A program made the translations under genes and the position numbers. From assembly GCF_003367315.1 (NCBI RefSeq), contig NZ_CP031415.1, positions 1,362,001-1,426,000 of the forward strand: a stretch of 64,000 nt of DNA, written 5' to 3'. Below are positions 9,949 to 18,305 of the stretch, in pieces. The notes below the pieces were generated by a model. The model was given only the letters and a program-made list of their open reading frames with translations, had not been told where the DNA came from and did no database searches. The DNA is from Saccharospirillum mangrovi. Its GTDB lineage: Bacteria; Pseudomonadota; Gammaproteobacteria; Pseudomonadales; Natronospirillaceae. Positions within the stretch are counted from its first letter, which is position 1. Each line of letters starts with the position of its first letter.

Positions 9949-10104
9949 TATCGTCCAAGAACTGCAGCGCCCAGGCGCTTCTCAGCTTCCCGTTTGTGGT
10001 GAATGGGTCATTTATTGAGCGGCGATTCTGACCAGCCTGTTCAGACCGAGCTAGTGAACTCGTGGTTCAGTAGGTCGGTATTAGGGGGTTCTGGGGAATA
10101 AATT

Positions 10105-10143
10105 ATGAAAAAGATCACGCAATTATTAACTTGGATTGATTAA
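10105..10143 (+). CDS. Possible 12-residue small ORF
   Basis: ATG AAA AAG ... TAA encodes MKKITQLLTWID. A GGGG run lies eight bases before the ATG. It ends about 100 bases upstream of the lipoprotein at 10242 and could be a leader peptide. Such short frames arise easily by chance, so this is only a candidate. Confidence 0.2.
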   Translation: MKKITQLLTWID

Positions 10144-10241
10144 TATTGACCGGTTGGGCAGGAAACTCGCGTTCCTGGTCCAGTACCAGTGGGAGGGAGA
10201 CAACCCACTAACGTGTGAAATATCTATTCGGAGTAAGAAAT

Positions 10242-10979
10242 ATGAAGTACCCAGTAGTGGCCGTAATGCTGACTGCCGTCGTATTACAGGGATGCCAAGT
10301 GGAAGAAGACCAAGGGCCGACAATCGATGCCACCGGGCATTGGACGATGACCAGCCAGGTGAATGACGAACGTTCAAACATCATGGTGGTGGATGACAAC
10401 CGCTTCCTTATTCTGGAAGACGACGACAATAACGAACTGGACATTAACTTCAGCACCGGAACCATGAATCAGTCGGTCACTCGAGCGTCGGGCCAACTGA
10501 CCAGCGATGACTCCATTTGGTGTGACATCAATTTAGGCGCCGACGAATTCGACTGCGCCGACATGGACGTTACGATATCGGTGGAAAGCGCCACTCGCCT
10601 TACCGGCGAAACCCAAGTTGGTGATTTCAACAACAGCATCGTTCTGGAACCGAATGCGACGTTGAATAAAGAAGTTGGCGTTGATGATCTGGTGGGTTAC
10701 TGGGTGTACCTCGGCACTGCGTCACTCAGTATTCAGGCCGACGGTACCTTCACCGGAACCGATGCCAATAGCGACCCGATCAGCGGTGAGTTTTTTGACA
10801 TTGGACCCAACGAATTCAAATTCACCGTGAACGCCAGCATTGGCGATGGCAAGCGAGCCGACATACCGGGTCTGGCGTATCTGGATGATGACGGCCGACT
10901 CGTCGCCGGTGCCTATCGATTGTTTGATAACGGTGACCATTCCATTTTGGTTGCCTTCTATGAGCATCCGGCGCCTTGA
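10242..10979 (+). CDS. Hypothetical lipoprotein
   Basis: 245 residues. The ATG at 10242 is preferred over the upstream GTG at 10215 because GGAG lies eight bases before it and it starts a clean lipoprotein signal (AVVLQGC, Cys18 as lipid acceptor). The mature protein is acidic and strand-rich, with two similar halves starting near GHWTMTSQV and VGYWVYLGT, as in lipocalin-like or copper-homeostasis-like small barrels. No known family was recognised. It sits between FecR paralogues 1 and 2 on the opposite strand and has its own terminator, so a link to them is only positional. Confidence 0.7.
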   Translation: MKYPVVAVMLTAVVLQGCQVEEDQGPTIDATGHWTMTSQVNDERSNIMVVDDNRFLILEDDDNNELDINFSTGTMNQSVTRASGQLTSDDSIWCDINLGADEFDCADMDVTISVESATRLTGETQVGDFNNSIVLEPNATLNKEVGVDDLVGYWVYLGTASLSIQADGTFTGTDANSDPISGEFFDIGPNEFKFTVNASIGDGKRADIPGLAYLDDDGRLVAGAYRLFDNGDHSILVAFYEHPAP

Positions 10980-10997
10980 TGGGGTGGGGTTGAGTTA

Positions 10998-11027
10998 AAA
11001 AAATGCCGGCTTATGCCGGCATTTTTT
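10998..11027. terminator. Bidirectional intrinsic terminator
   Basis: A 13-bp perfect stem (AAAAAATGCCGGC / GCCGGCATTTTTT) with loop TTAT separates the convergent lipoprotein gene (stop 10979) and FecR paralogue 2 (stop 11050). T runs follow on both strands. Confidence 0.9.
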
Positions 11028-11049
11028 ATTTGGTTGAGGCTTGGGGTTT

Positions 11050-12765
11050 TTAGTCCACTCCTATTTCTTGTCCGGAGTATTCTTCCATTACGAAAACCCC
11101 ATAAACTTCATCATTGTTGTCAGTATCTACAGTTTCCGCACTAAACCCACCAACAAAATCAATATTTTCGCTTTCTCCAGTAAAGACGCCATTAACGCTA
11201 CCGGCTACCTCATATATTTCTGGAATCTGAAGTTCGACCGTATAGGTGCTGCTATCGAGAAGAGATGCATTTAAAACACTTCCATTTACCTGACCCTCGA
11301 AATCAAGAGACCAGGTTTCTACGAAATCGCTGTCACCAAATGTTAGGTTGCCATTGGCCACACCCGAATTAAAAGATGCTTCTAAATAGCCAGAGACATT
11401 ACTTCCAAAACTACTAAAACCCGTGCTTTCCAACATGCCCACATCTGGCCCTAAAGAAAAGAATCTAGTTCCACGTAGTTCTGCTTGTGTCGGCTCAGCT
11501 GTAATGTAGTAAAACGTTTCAATAACTTGCCCTGAGCCAAAGCCTGAATCGGATCCAGCTAAGGCCGTTGTAGGCTGTTCAACGTTGGCGTTCCATTCTT
11601 CCCAATATATATCCCCAAGTTCACCATAACTCCCATTGTCATCTGCGTAGCTACTGTCATCAGGCCTGATAACCAAGTTTGGTGAAACTAAATCCTGCTC
11701 TTGTTCATCTAAATTTTGCGAGCTAAAGGCGATAAAAAATGGGGAGTTGGTATCTTGTAAATTTTCAGTTATGCCTTGGTATCCAAATACTGGCCCACCA
11801 GGGAACATAAGTTCACCATCAGTCCCTGTAGTCGAAGGTGAAAACACTAAAATGACAGCGGTAGAATTATTATTAATTGCGGTTACTTCATCTTCCGTTA
11901 ATTCAACTACGCCTGGCCCGCTCTCACTCTCATCTTGTCGATTCAGCTCTTCCTCCAGCGCATCCTCTAACGCACTGAAATTAAAATCATCGGCAGTGAA
12001 ACCGCCAACGTCGTTCGCAACCGAAGCTGTATCGTTAGGGTTGTTATCGGGCGATTGATTGGCGGCGTCGTCATTTAAATCGCCATCGCTTTCGTCGCTG
12101 CCGTCATCCGATTCTTCTTCGTCGGATTCCTCGCCTTCTTCATCCGTTTGCGGCGTGTTTGGCACATTCAAATTCGCCGGCGGGTTCAGCAAGCCCTGGG
12201 GCAAATTGCCGGCCTGAACTTGTGCGAATACGAATTCGCTGTCGAGGCCGAGGTTTAATGAACCCTGGTCGTTGGTGAGCACGATGCCGCCTTCGTATAC
12301 GCCCACGCTCAAGGTGTTCGATTCAAATACGGCCTCGTAATGGGTACCGCGAATGCCGATGCTGGCATTGGGGGTGCGCACCTGGTAGGCGTCGCGTTCG
12401 GATTTGCCAAAGCTGCCGGAAATGGTGCGGAAACCGCCGCCGAGCAAGTCCATTAATACGCGTTCGGGTTGGGTGTCGCTGGCGCCGTGGTATTCGCTGA
12501 TGCGTAATTGGGAGTCGGCGCGTAAGGCAAGAATGGCGTTGTCTTCGAAGCGCAATTGCAACCGGCCGTCGGTGCCGGTGATCAGGGTGTCGCCTTCAAA
12601 CACATCGGCGCGTCGTTGAAGCGGTCGGCGTTCGTTCTGGGCGTTGACGGCGTAAACATCGCCTGCGGCGATGACGACTTTGCCAGCGGCCGCATAAAGC
12701 GGGAGGGGTAAAGCCAACAACAAACCAACAAGGAAAAGCTGCAACTTCTGACTTATGCAATCCAT
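11050..12765 (-). CDS. Secreted FecR-domain protein, paralogue 2
   Basis: 571 residues. The signal peptide ends LPLYA-AAGK, with no lipobox. The FecR domain (about 25-150) has EGDTLITG, LQLRFEDNAILALRA and TPNASIGIRGTHYEAV. A very acidic Ser/Asp/Glu linker (about 205-250) is followed by a variable region and a C-terminal barrel-like domain with NGVFTGESENIDFVGGFSAE. Bases 11050 to about 11960, which code the C-terminal half, are clearly richer in A+T than the N-terminal half, suggesting that the C-terminal domain has been exchanged. AGGAT precedes the ATG. Likely an exported protein handled by the TPR/barrel protein at 16616-18031. Confidence 0.75.
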   Translation of the reverse strand: MDCISQKLQLFLVGLLLALPLPLYAAAGKVVIAAGDVYAVNAQNERRPLQRRADVFEGDTLITGTDGRLQLRFEDNAILALRADSQLRISEYHGASDTQPERVLMDLLGGGFRTISGSFGKSERDAYQVRTPNASIGIRGTHYEAVFESNTLSVGVYEGGIVLTNDQGSLNLGLDSEFVFAQVQAGNLPQGLLNPPANLNVPNTPQTDEEGEESDEEESDDGSDESDGDLNDDAANQSPDNNPNDTASVANDVGGFTADDFNFSALEDALEEELNRQDESESGPGVVELTEDEVTAINNNSTAVILVFSPSTTGTDGELMFPGGPVFGYQGITENLQDTNSPFFIAFSSQNLDEQEQDLVSPNLVIRPDDSSYADDNGSYGELGDIYWEEWNANVEQPTTALAGSDSGFGSGQVIETFYYITAEPTQAELRGTRFFSLGPDVGMLESTGFSSFGSNVSGYLEASFNSGVANGNLTFGDSDFVETWSLDFEGQVNGSVLNASLLDSSTYTVELQIPEIYEVAGSVNGVFTGESENIDFVGGFSAETVDTDNNDEVYGVFVMEEYSGQEIGVD

Positions 12766-13073
12766 GGAGCATCCTGCTTAATTGAACTCAATCAGGCGAG
12801 TCTGAGTGTCCCTGTTGTTCGTCGCTATACAGACAATGCCTCAGTGCCGACGACGTCCTTGCCGCTCGGTGGTGTGGCGAATAGCGTGCCTGACTTCAGC
12901 CCTTTTCCACTGAAAGTTGACTGAAATTTGATCAAGCCTACGCCAGTGTACGACAGAATTCTGTTGGTCTTTGTAAGCAGAAACGACCGGATTTTCCGAC
13001 GGGGTCAAAATGCCGCCGGGAAATCCGGTGGGAAACATTGCGAGGCGTCAAGGGTTCGACGCCATCGATAACC
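12766..13073. other. Intergenic gap between FecR paralogues 2 and 3
   Basis: 308 bases without a convincing gene. A GGCGTC / GACGCC hairpin (13044-13063) lies just past the stop of paralogue 3 and may end its transcript. The rest should contain the promoter of paralogue 2. No clear -35/-10 pair was found. Confidence 0.5.
13044..13063 (-). terminator. Hairpin after FecR paralogue 3
   Basis: A 6-bp stem GGCGTC / GACGCC with an eight-base loop, ten bases past the stop. It lacks a T run, so intrinsic termination is doubtful. Confidence 0.3.
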
Positions 13074-14801
13074 TTAATTAACGCCTTCGCCTTCCGTCAG
13101 CAGGTAGACGCCGTAGAGTTCGTCGGTACTCACCGTCTGTGCATCCTGCGTGGTCAGGGGGTCGGCAATGGATGCATTCACGCCGCCGACAAATACCAGA
13201 TCGTCATCCGGGCCGGAGAAAATACCGTAGACGCCGCCGGTCAATGCGTACGAGTTCTGACTCTGGTCCACCAGATACGCCGACTCACCGCCAATCAAAC
13301 CCACCATTTGCGTGCCAATGATTACTCCTTCGTATTGAATGGACCATTGGTTTGAACTGGGCTCAATAAATGTCAGGTTGCCCTGTGCGGACAGGTCGCT
13401 GAAATTAACGTTGAGATCGCCCGAAAAACTGGTGCCCGTCGGCAGGTTTGAACTGAAACAACCGGACGAACATTCACCGCTGCTGAACGAGCGTTCGCCG
13501 CTCAATTGTGCCGTGGTCGAATCCGCCAGCACGTAATAAAACGGCTGGTCGATGGTGCCGGTTTGTGCGCCGGATTCGGTGTTGTGGTAGGTCTGCGCAG
13601 AGTGATTGTCCGAGGCGTTCCAGATGCCCCATTCCACAACGTCGCCATTGCTGAGCGTGAATTTTTCCAGCGTGGTCTGTGTCAGTCCTTCGGTTTTTAC
13701 GATGCCGACTACGGTGTCTGTTGCCGGGTCAACGTCGTCCAGCGGTAGCAGAACTTCTTCGGCTTCGTCGCTGAATATTCCGTAGAAGGTATTCCCGCCG
13801 GAGACGGCCGCAGCGTAACTAAATAACACGTTCAGCGTGGCAAACGAGTCGTCGTCAGAGGTGTTGGCGCTGTCGTTGAATGAGCCGGCTGCAAACACCA
13901 GAAAACCGGTCTGGTCGCTGCTCGCTAACGCCTGTTCTTCGGCGTCGGTTAAACGGGGGTCGCCGCGCAGTTGTTCGGCGCTGTCGTTCAACACATTTTC
14001 CAGGGTATTGATGGTGAATTCATCGGGGTTGGTGACGAGCGCATCGGGTTCGGGGTTGGTCGGACTGTCGGTGGATTCAACATCCGCATCGCTGAGTTCG
14101 CCGTCGTCGTCTTCGGTGTTTTCCGAGCCGTCGGTTTCGTCGTTATTTTCGCTGTCACTGTTGCCGTTGTTTTGCGGGCGCAAGCGTGTGCTCGGAATGT
14201 TCAAAATATCCGGCGGGTTCAACAGGCCGCGTGGGGTGTTGTTAGCGGCTACTTCGGCAAACAAAAAGTTGCTGTCGCGGCCCAGATTCAATTCACCGAA
14301 ATCGTTGCGAACCGAAACGCCGCCGTCGTACACACCGACGGTCAACGTATCGGATTGAAACACTGCTTCGTAATGCGTACCGCGAATGCCGATGCTGGCA
14401 TTGGGCGTACGCACCTGATACGCATCGCGCTCCGACTTGCCGAAGTGGCCGGAAATGGTTCGGAAACCACCGCTGACCAATTCCATCAACACACGCTCAC
14501 CGCGTTCTTCGGTGGCGCCGTGGTATTCGCTGATGCGCAGTTCTGAATTGGCGCGCAGTGCAAGAATGGCGTTGTCTTCAAAACGCAATTGCAATTGGCC
14601 GTCGTCGCCGGTGATCAACGTATCGCCTTCAAACACATCAGCACGTCGTTGCAGTTCCCGACGTTGGTTTTGCGCATCAACGGCAAACGCATCGCCTGCG
14701 GCAATGACTACTTTGCCTGCGGCAGCCAAGAGCGTGGAGGGTAGGAGTAAACAAAGAACAATAGCGAGACATGGCCCGGTAACGGGCAGCAATCGTTTCA
14801 T
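13074..14801 (-). CDS. Secreted FecR-domain protein, paralogue 3
   Basis: 575 residues. The signal peptide ends STLLA-AAGK and AAGGAT precedes the ATG. The FecR domain is near-identical in plan to paralogues 2 and 4 (LQLRFEDNAILALRANSELRISEYHGA, read as two shorter blocks, then PNASIGIRGTHYEAV). An Asn/Asp/Glu-rich linker is followed by a strand-rich C-terminal domain containing a Cys pair (GECSSGCF) and the closing GIFSGPDDDLVFVGGV. The 'G.F.G....F.GG' ending recalls the GxFxGPxAxELGG signature of Slam-dependent barrels. The gene lies 103 bases downstream of paralogue 4 on the same strand and could be transcribed with it. Confidence 0.75.
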   Translation of the reverse strand: MKRLLPVTGPCLAIVLCLLLPSTLLAAAGKVVIAAGDAFAVDAQNQRRELQRRADVFEGDTLITGDDGQLQLRFEDNAILALRANSELRISEYHGATEERGERVLMELVSGGFRTISGHFGKSERDAYQVRTPNASIGIRGTHYEAVFQSDTLTVGVYDGGVSVRNDFGELNLGRDSNFLFAEVAANNTPRGLLNPPDILNIPSTRLRPQNNGNSDSENNDETDGSENTEDDDGELSDADVESTDSPTNPEPDALVTNPDEFTINTLENVLNDSAEQLRGDPRLTDAEEQALASSDQTGFLVFAAGSFNDSANTSDDDSFATLNVLFSYAAAVSGGNTFYGIFSDEAEEVLLPLDDVDPATDTVVGIVKTEGLTQTTLEKFTLSNGDVVEWGIWNASDNHSAQTYHNTESGAQTGTIDQPFYYVLADSTTAQLSGERSFSSGECSSGCFSSNLPTGTSFSGDLNVNFSDLSAQGNLTFIEPSSNQWSIQYEGVIIGTQMVGLIGGESAYLVDQSQNSYALTGGVYGIFSGPDDDLVFVGGVNASIADPLTTQDAQTVSTDELYGVYLLTEGEGVN

Positions 14802-14904
14802 ACAACATCCTTCACAAAACGATGGTTAATTTTAAGAGTTAAGTTTTAGGTTGCGCATCCCTAGCGCGGGTGGGGTGACAAAGCCAGAAATTAAGAGTTG
14901 GGAA

Positions 14905-16605
14905 TTATTCTATCTCCGAAGGAATTCCATTCGTTTGATCCATGGTGAAAATGCCATAGGCTGCGGACGATCCGTCGCCATTTTCAGCGCTGAATCCGCC
15001 TACAAAATCTATGGCACCACTGGTGCCGGTAAAAATTCCACTGACATTTCCAGACAGGGAATCTGAACCACCAATTTGACTGCTGAAAGTATCGGTGTTG
15101 CCGCCGCCCCAATTGATCGATACAGAATCGACGAGCGACGCGTTTAGCACCGTTCCATTGATGTCGCCTTCAAAGCCCATTTCCCAGACTCCTGAATCGG
15201 ATTGGAACTGTAGAAATCCATCTGCATCAAGGTTCTGGAAATCGACCTTTAATCCGCCAGCCGCTTCTGAAATTCCACCCATACCATCGACAGCAAAGCA
15301 GCCATCACACATTGAAAAATTCATCGTGCCAGAGAGTTTGGCCTGTGTGGGTTCGGCCTGGATAAAAAAGAATTGCGATGCGCTACCGCTACCGGAATCG
15401 AAATCCGACGTGCTGCCAACCTCGATATCAACGGATTCGTCCCAATGTTCCCAATTCACTGATTCGGCTAACCCACTGCCGATTTCATCGGCACCGGACG
15501 TTCCGGCAAGTCCATCCGGCCGCAACACCAGATTGGGCAGATAAAAACTGCCGTCTAATTCAGTGCCGTTTTGGGTTTCATAAGCGACATAAAGGTTGCT
15601 GATGTTTTGCCCACCAACCTGAGCGCTGTAGGCAATGATCGGGCCTTGGCCCGATGGCGATTGCCCCGGCGCAAACACCAGAATTCCAGTTACGGCGACG
15701 TCACTTTTCAGCGCATTAATCTCACTGGTCGTTAACGCCACCACGCTGTTGGGATCCTGCTGATCGATTTTTTCATCCAGGTCGTCTTCGATGGCGCTGA
15801 AATTAAAATCGTCGTCGCTGATGTCGTCCGCGTCAGGTATCGGCAGGTTGGTGTTGTCCGGGTTATTGCTTGGCGGCGGGTTGTCCGACGGGTCGTTTAT
15901 GTCGGGCAGCGGCGCTTCTTCGCTGCCATCGGATTCATCGTCGCTGGCTTCGTCGGATTCTTCGCCATCGTCTGCTGGTGGCGCGTCAGCTTGTGGCGTG
16001 TTCGGTACGTTCAAGTTGGCTGGCGGGTTCAGTAAACCTTGCGGTAGGGCGCCCGATTGAACCTGGGCGTAGAGGAAGTCGCTGTCTAAACCAAGGTTAA
16101 TGGTGCCCAACTCGTTGGTGACCGAAATGCCGCCTTCGTATACGCCCACACTCAGGGTGTTGGAATCAAACACCGCTTCGTAGTGCGTGCCGCGAATACC
16201 GATGCTGGCGGTGGGCGTGCGGACTTGATACGCATCGCGATCCGTTTTGCCGAAACTGCCGCTGATGGTACGGAAGCCGCCGGCCAGTAAATCCATCAAC
16301 ACGCGCTCGCCCTGGGCACCGTCGGCGCCGTGGTATTCGCTAATACGCAGTTGTGAATTGGCGCGTAACGCCAGAATGGCGTTGTCTTCGAAGCGCAGTT
16401 GCAGTGTGCCGTCGGCGCCGGTGATCAGGGTGTCGCCTTCAAACACGTCGGAACGACGTTGCAGCAGCCGGCGTTGTTCCTGGGCGTTTACCGCAAAGAC
16501 GTCACCGGTGGCGATGACTACTTTGCCGGCGGCCGCCCACAACGGTGCCGGTGTCAGCAGCACCAACAGCAGCAATAAAAGGTGTGGGCGTAATAATCCT
16601 TTCAT
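14905..16605 (-). CDS. Secreted FecR-domain protein, paralogue 4
   Basis: 566 residues. The signal peptide ends APLWA-AAGK; AGGAG lies before the ATG. The FecR domain covers about 25-150, then an acidic and Pro-rich linker, then a strand-rich domain with a Cys pair (MCDGCF) and the terminal VSGIFTGTSGAIDFVGGF. It starts 10 bases after the stop of the TPR/outer-membrane-barrel gene, so the two form one operon. That is the best evidence that this FecR family is cargo or partner of the barrel protein. There is no iron-uptake receptor or ECF sigma gene nearby. Confidence 0.78.
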   Translation of the reverse strand: MKGLLRPHLLLLLLVLLTPAPLWAAAGKVVIATGDVFAVNAQEQRRLLQRRSDVFEGDTLITGADGTLQLRFEDNAILALRANSQLRISEYHGADGAQGERVLMDLLAGGFRTISGSFGKTDRDAYQVRTPTASIGIRGTHYEAVFDSNTLSVGVYEGGISVTNELGTINLGLDSDFLYAQVQSGALPQGLLNPPANLNVPNTPQADAPPADDGEESDEASDDESDGSEEAPLPDINDPSDNPPPSNNPDNTNLPIPDADDISDDDFNFSAIEDDLDEKIDQQDPNSVVALTTSEINALKSDVAVTGILVFAPGQSPSGQGPIIAYSAQVGGQNISNLYVAYETQNGTELDGSFYLPNLVLRPDGLAGTSGADEIGSGLAESVNWEHWDESVDIEVGSTSDFDSGSGSASQFFFIQAEPTQAKLSGTMNFSMCDGCFAVDGMGGISEAAGGLKVDFQNLDADGFLQFQSDSGVWEMGFEGDINGTVLNASLVDSVSINWGGGNTDTFSSQIGGSDSLSGNVSGIFTGTSGAIDFVGGFSAENGDGSSAAYGIFTMDQTNGIPSEIE

Positions 16606-16615
16606 GACACGACTC

Positions 16616-18031
16616 CTAGAACGTCAGCGTGACTGATTGATTGATCACCAACCGGTCCCGCTCATAGGCATTGATGTTCGAATCCAGCCATTCAAACCGA
16701 CTGCCAGTGCGGGTTTGTAACCAGGATGCCGGTTGCCAGCTCAGCCCTATGTCGGCGGTGATGAGTTGGTCTTTGCGCACCTTAGTTTGGTTGTTGCTGT
16801 TGTTTTGCAAAAACAGCAGGTCGTCGTCCTGGTAGGTGCGCAGGTCGTGACGGAAGGCTACGTCGGTGGTCCATTTGCCAGATAACTGCCAGCCCAGGCT
16901 GTAGCGGTTGCTGATGCCGTTCCATTCCAGATGGCCGTCGTTGTTGCCGCCCCGACGGAAACGCACGAATTGGCTGTCGAAGCGATGGCGGCGATTGTTT
17001 TCAGCCGCAGTAAACAGAACGCCAATGGCGTCGGTGCTGCTGTCGGAAGCGTCGTCGCTCTGGGCAAAACCCATATTGAGCTGGGCCGCCAGTCCGCCTT
17101 CCAACGACGCGAATAACGGCGTCGTGGCCTGGCCGCTTAAGGCCGCCGAGAACTGATAGGCTTCGCCGCCGAGCAGGCTTTGGCTCAGGTTGGTCGATAT
17201 CTGCGCACGCGATTTACGCGGCAAAGCGCGTTGCAGGCGGTATTGGCCGGTGATTCGGGTTTGGTTGAAAGAATCGTCTTCCAGGTACTGCGTGGCCTGG
17301 CCGAGGAAGCCGAAAACGTGGCCGGTTTTTAAGCTGGTCGGTTGCACCAGACGGGCGCCAAAACGGTACTGGGTGTAGGCGCTTTCGATGGCCAGCGACT
17401 CGTCACTCAAGTCGGTCAGGCCGAGCAGGTTCGGATCGAGCTGCCCATCCAGATTGCCGCCGCCATTGATGTTGGTGTCGTAGCCGCCTTCAACGCCAGC
17501 GAACAGATTGAACTGACGGTCACGGGCGCGTTCGATGGCGGTGATGCGATCCAGAAACGCCTCGATGTTGGTGCGCACCTGCGGCGGCGGATTGGTCTCC
17601 AGAACGCGTTCAAATTCGGTTCGTGCCCGCACCAGGTTGTTGTTGGCGTAATAGGCCCGCGCCAGATCGAGCCGGGCGCGGTGCTGTTCCGGTTGCATGA
17701 TCAGCACCCGTTCGAGCGCAAAAATGGCTTCGCGGGTTTCGCCGTCGTGCAGCAGCAACTGGGCGTAGAAGAAGTCGAAACGGGGCGTGCCTTCGAAGCG
17801 ATCCAGCAGCTCCGGTGCCATGATGCGCGCTGGCTCCCAATCACCGGCACGAATCATGCTGATAAACTCTTCGAGCACGGGGCCGTTAACATCCTGGTCC
17901 AGTGCGACAACTGGACCATTTGAATTGGGTGTGGATTGAGATTCGGCCATGGCCGAAAGCGGCAGGGAAACAACCAGGGTGACGCTCCAGGCAAGGGCAG
18001 GGCGTCGGCCAAAAAAGGAAGAGAGGGCCAT
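16616..18031 (-). CDS. TPR plus outer-membrane barrel protein, Slam/T11SS-like
   Basis: 471 residues from the ATG at 18031; a TTG-started frame to 18094 lacks a signal at its very end. The signal peptide ends LSAMA-ESQ. TPR helices span about 50-165, including HRARLDLARAYYANNNL and NPPPQVRTNIEAFLDRI. From about 172 on, alternating strands begin with FAGVEGGYDTNIN and end LVINQSVTLTF, with the terminal Phe of outer-membrane barrels. A soluble TPR domain followed by a barrel starting at a 'YDTNIN'-type motif is the plan of Slam proteins (DUF560, type XI secretion), which move proteins with small C-terminal barrels to the cell surface or outside. Alternatives are a PgaA-like export pore. It is first in an operon with FecR paralogue 4. 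Confidence 0.68.
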   Translation of the reverse strand: MALSSFFGRRPALAWSVTLVVSLPLSAMAESQSTPNSNGPVVALDQDVNGPVLEEFISMIRAGDWEPARIMAPELLDRFEGTPRFDFFYAQLLLHDGETREAIFALERVLIMQPEQHRARLDLARAYYANNNLVRARTEFERVLETNPPPQVRTNIEAFLDRITAIERARDRQFNLFAGVEGGYDTNINGGGNLDGQLDPNLLGLTDLSDESLAIESAYTQYRFGARLVQPTSLKTGHVFGFLGQATQYLEDDSFNQTRITGQYRLQRALPRKSRAQISTNLSQSLLGGEAYQFSAALSGQATTPLFASLEGGLAAQLNMGFAQSDDASDSSTDAIGVLFTAAENNRRHRFDSQFVRFRRGGNNDGHLEWNGISNRYSLGWQLSGKWTTDVAFRHDLRTYQDDDLLFLQNNSNNQTKVRKDQLITADIGLSWQPASWLQTRTGSRFEWLDSNINAYERDRLVINQSVTLTF

Positions 18032-18305
18032 GTTACATCGTCCGTGGTCAGTGCTCTCGCCCCAGAACGCAGTTTGGCGTGCCGATAACTGCAATAATCG
18101 GGCAGGGAACTACTTAAGTTGTGCGTTGGTTGCTATGCTTAGACGCAGTTTGTCTATCAGTTCGCAAAGTAGTCCGAAAAACTGCGACCAACATGCGGTC
18201 AGTCCATTTTTTGAAAAAGAAATTGACCACTTTGTGATCAGTTTAACAGTGAACCCATTTCGTTGAGAACCCCTGGGTCACTGGAGCAGTAACAAAGGAG
18301 CCCTA

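Noticed and set aside
12841-13038. 65-codon frame in the gap between FecR paralogues 2 and 3
   Set aside because: No ribosome site, basic low-complexity product with no family resemblance.
8353-16605. FecR proteins as iron-siderophore anti-sigma regulators
   Set aside because: They have Sec signals and large C-terminal domains, no cytoplasmic anti-sigma segment, and no FecI or TonB receptor nearby.
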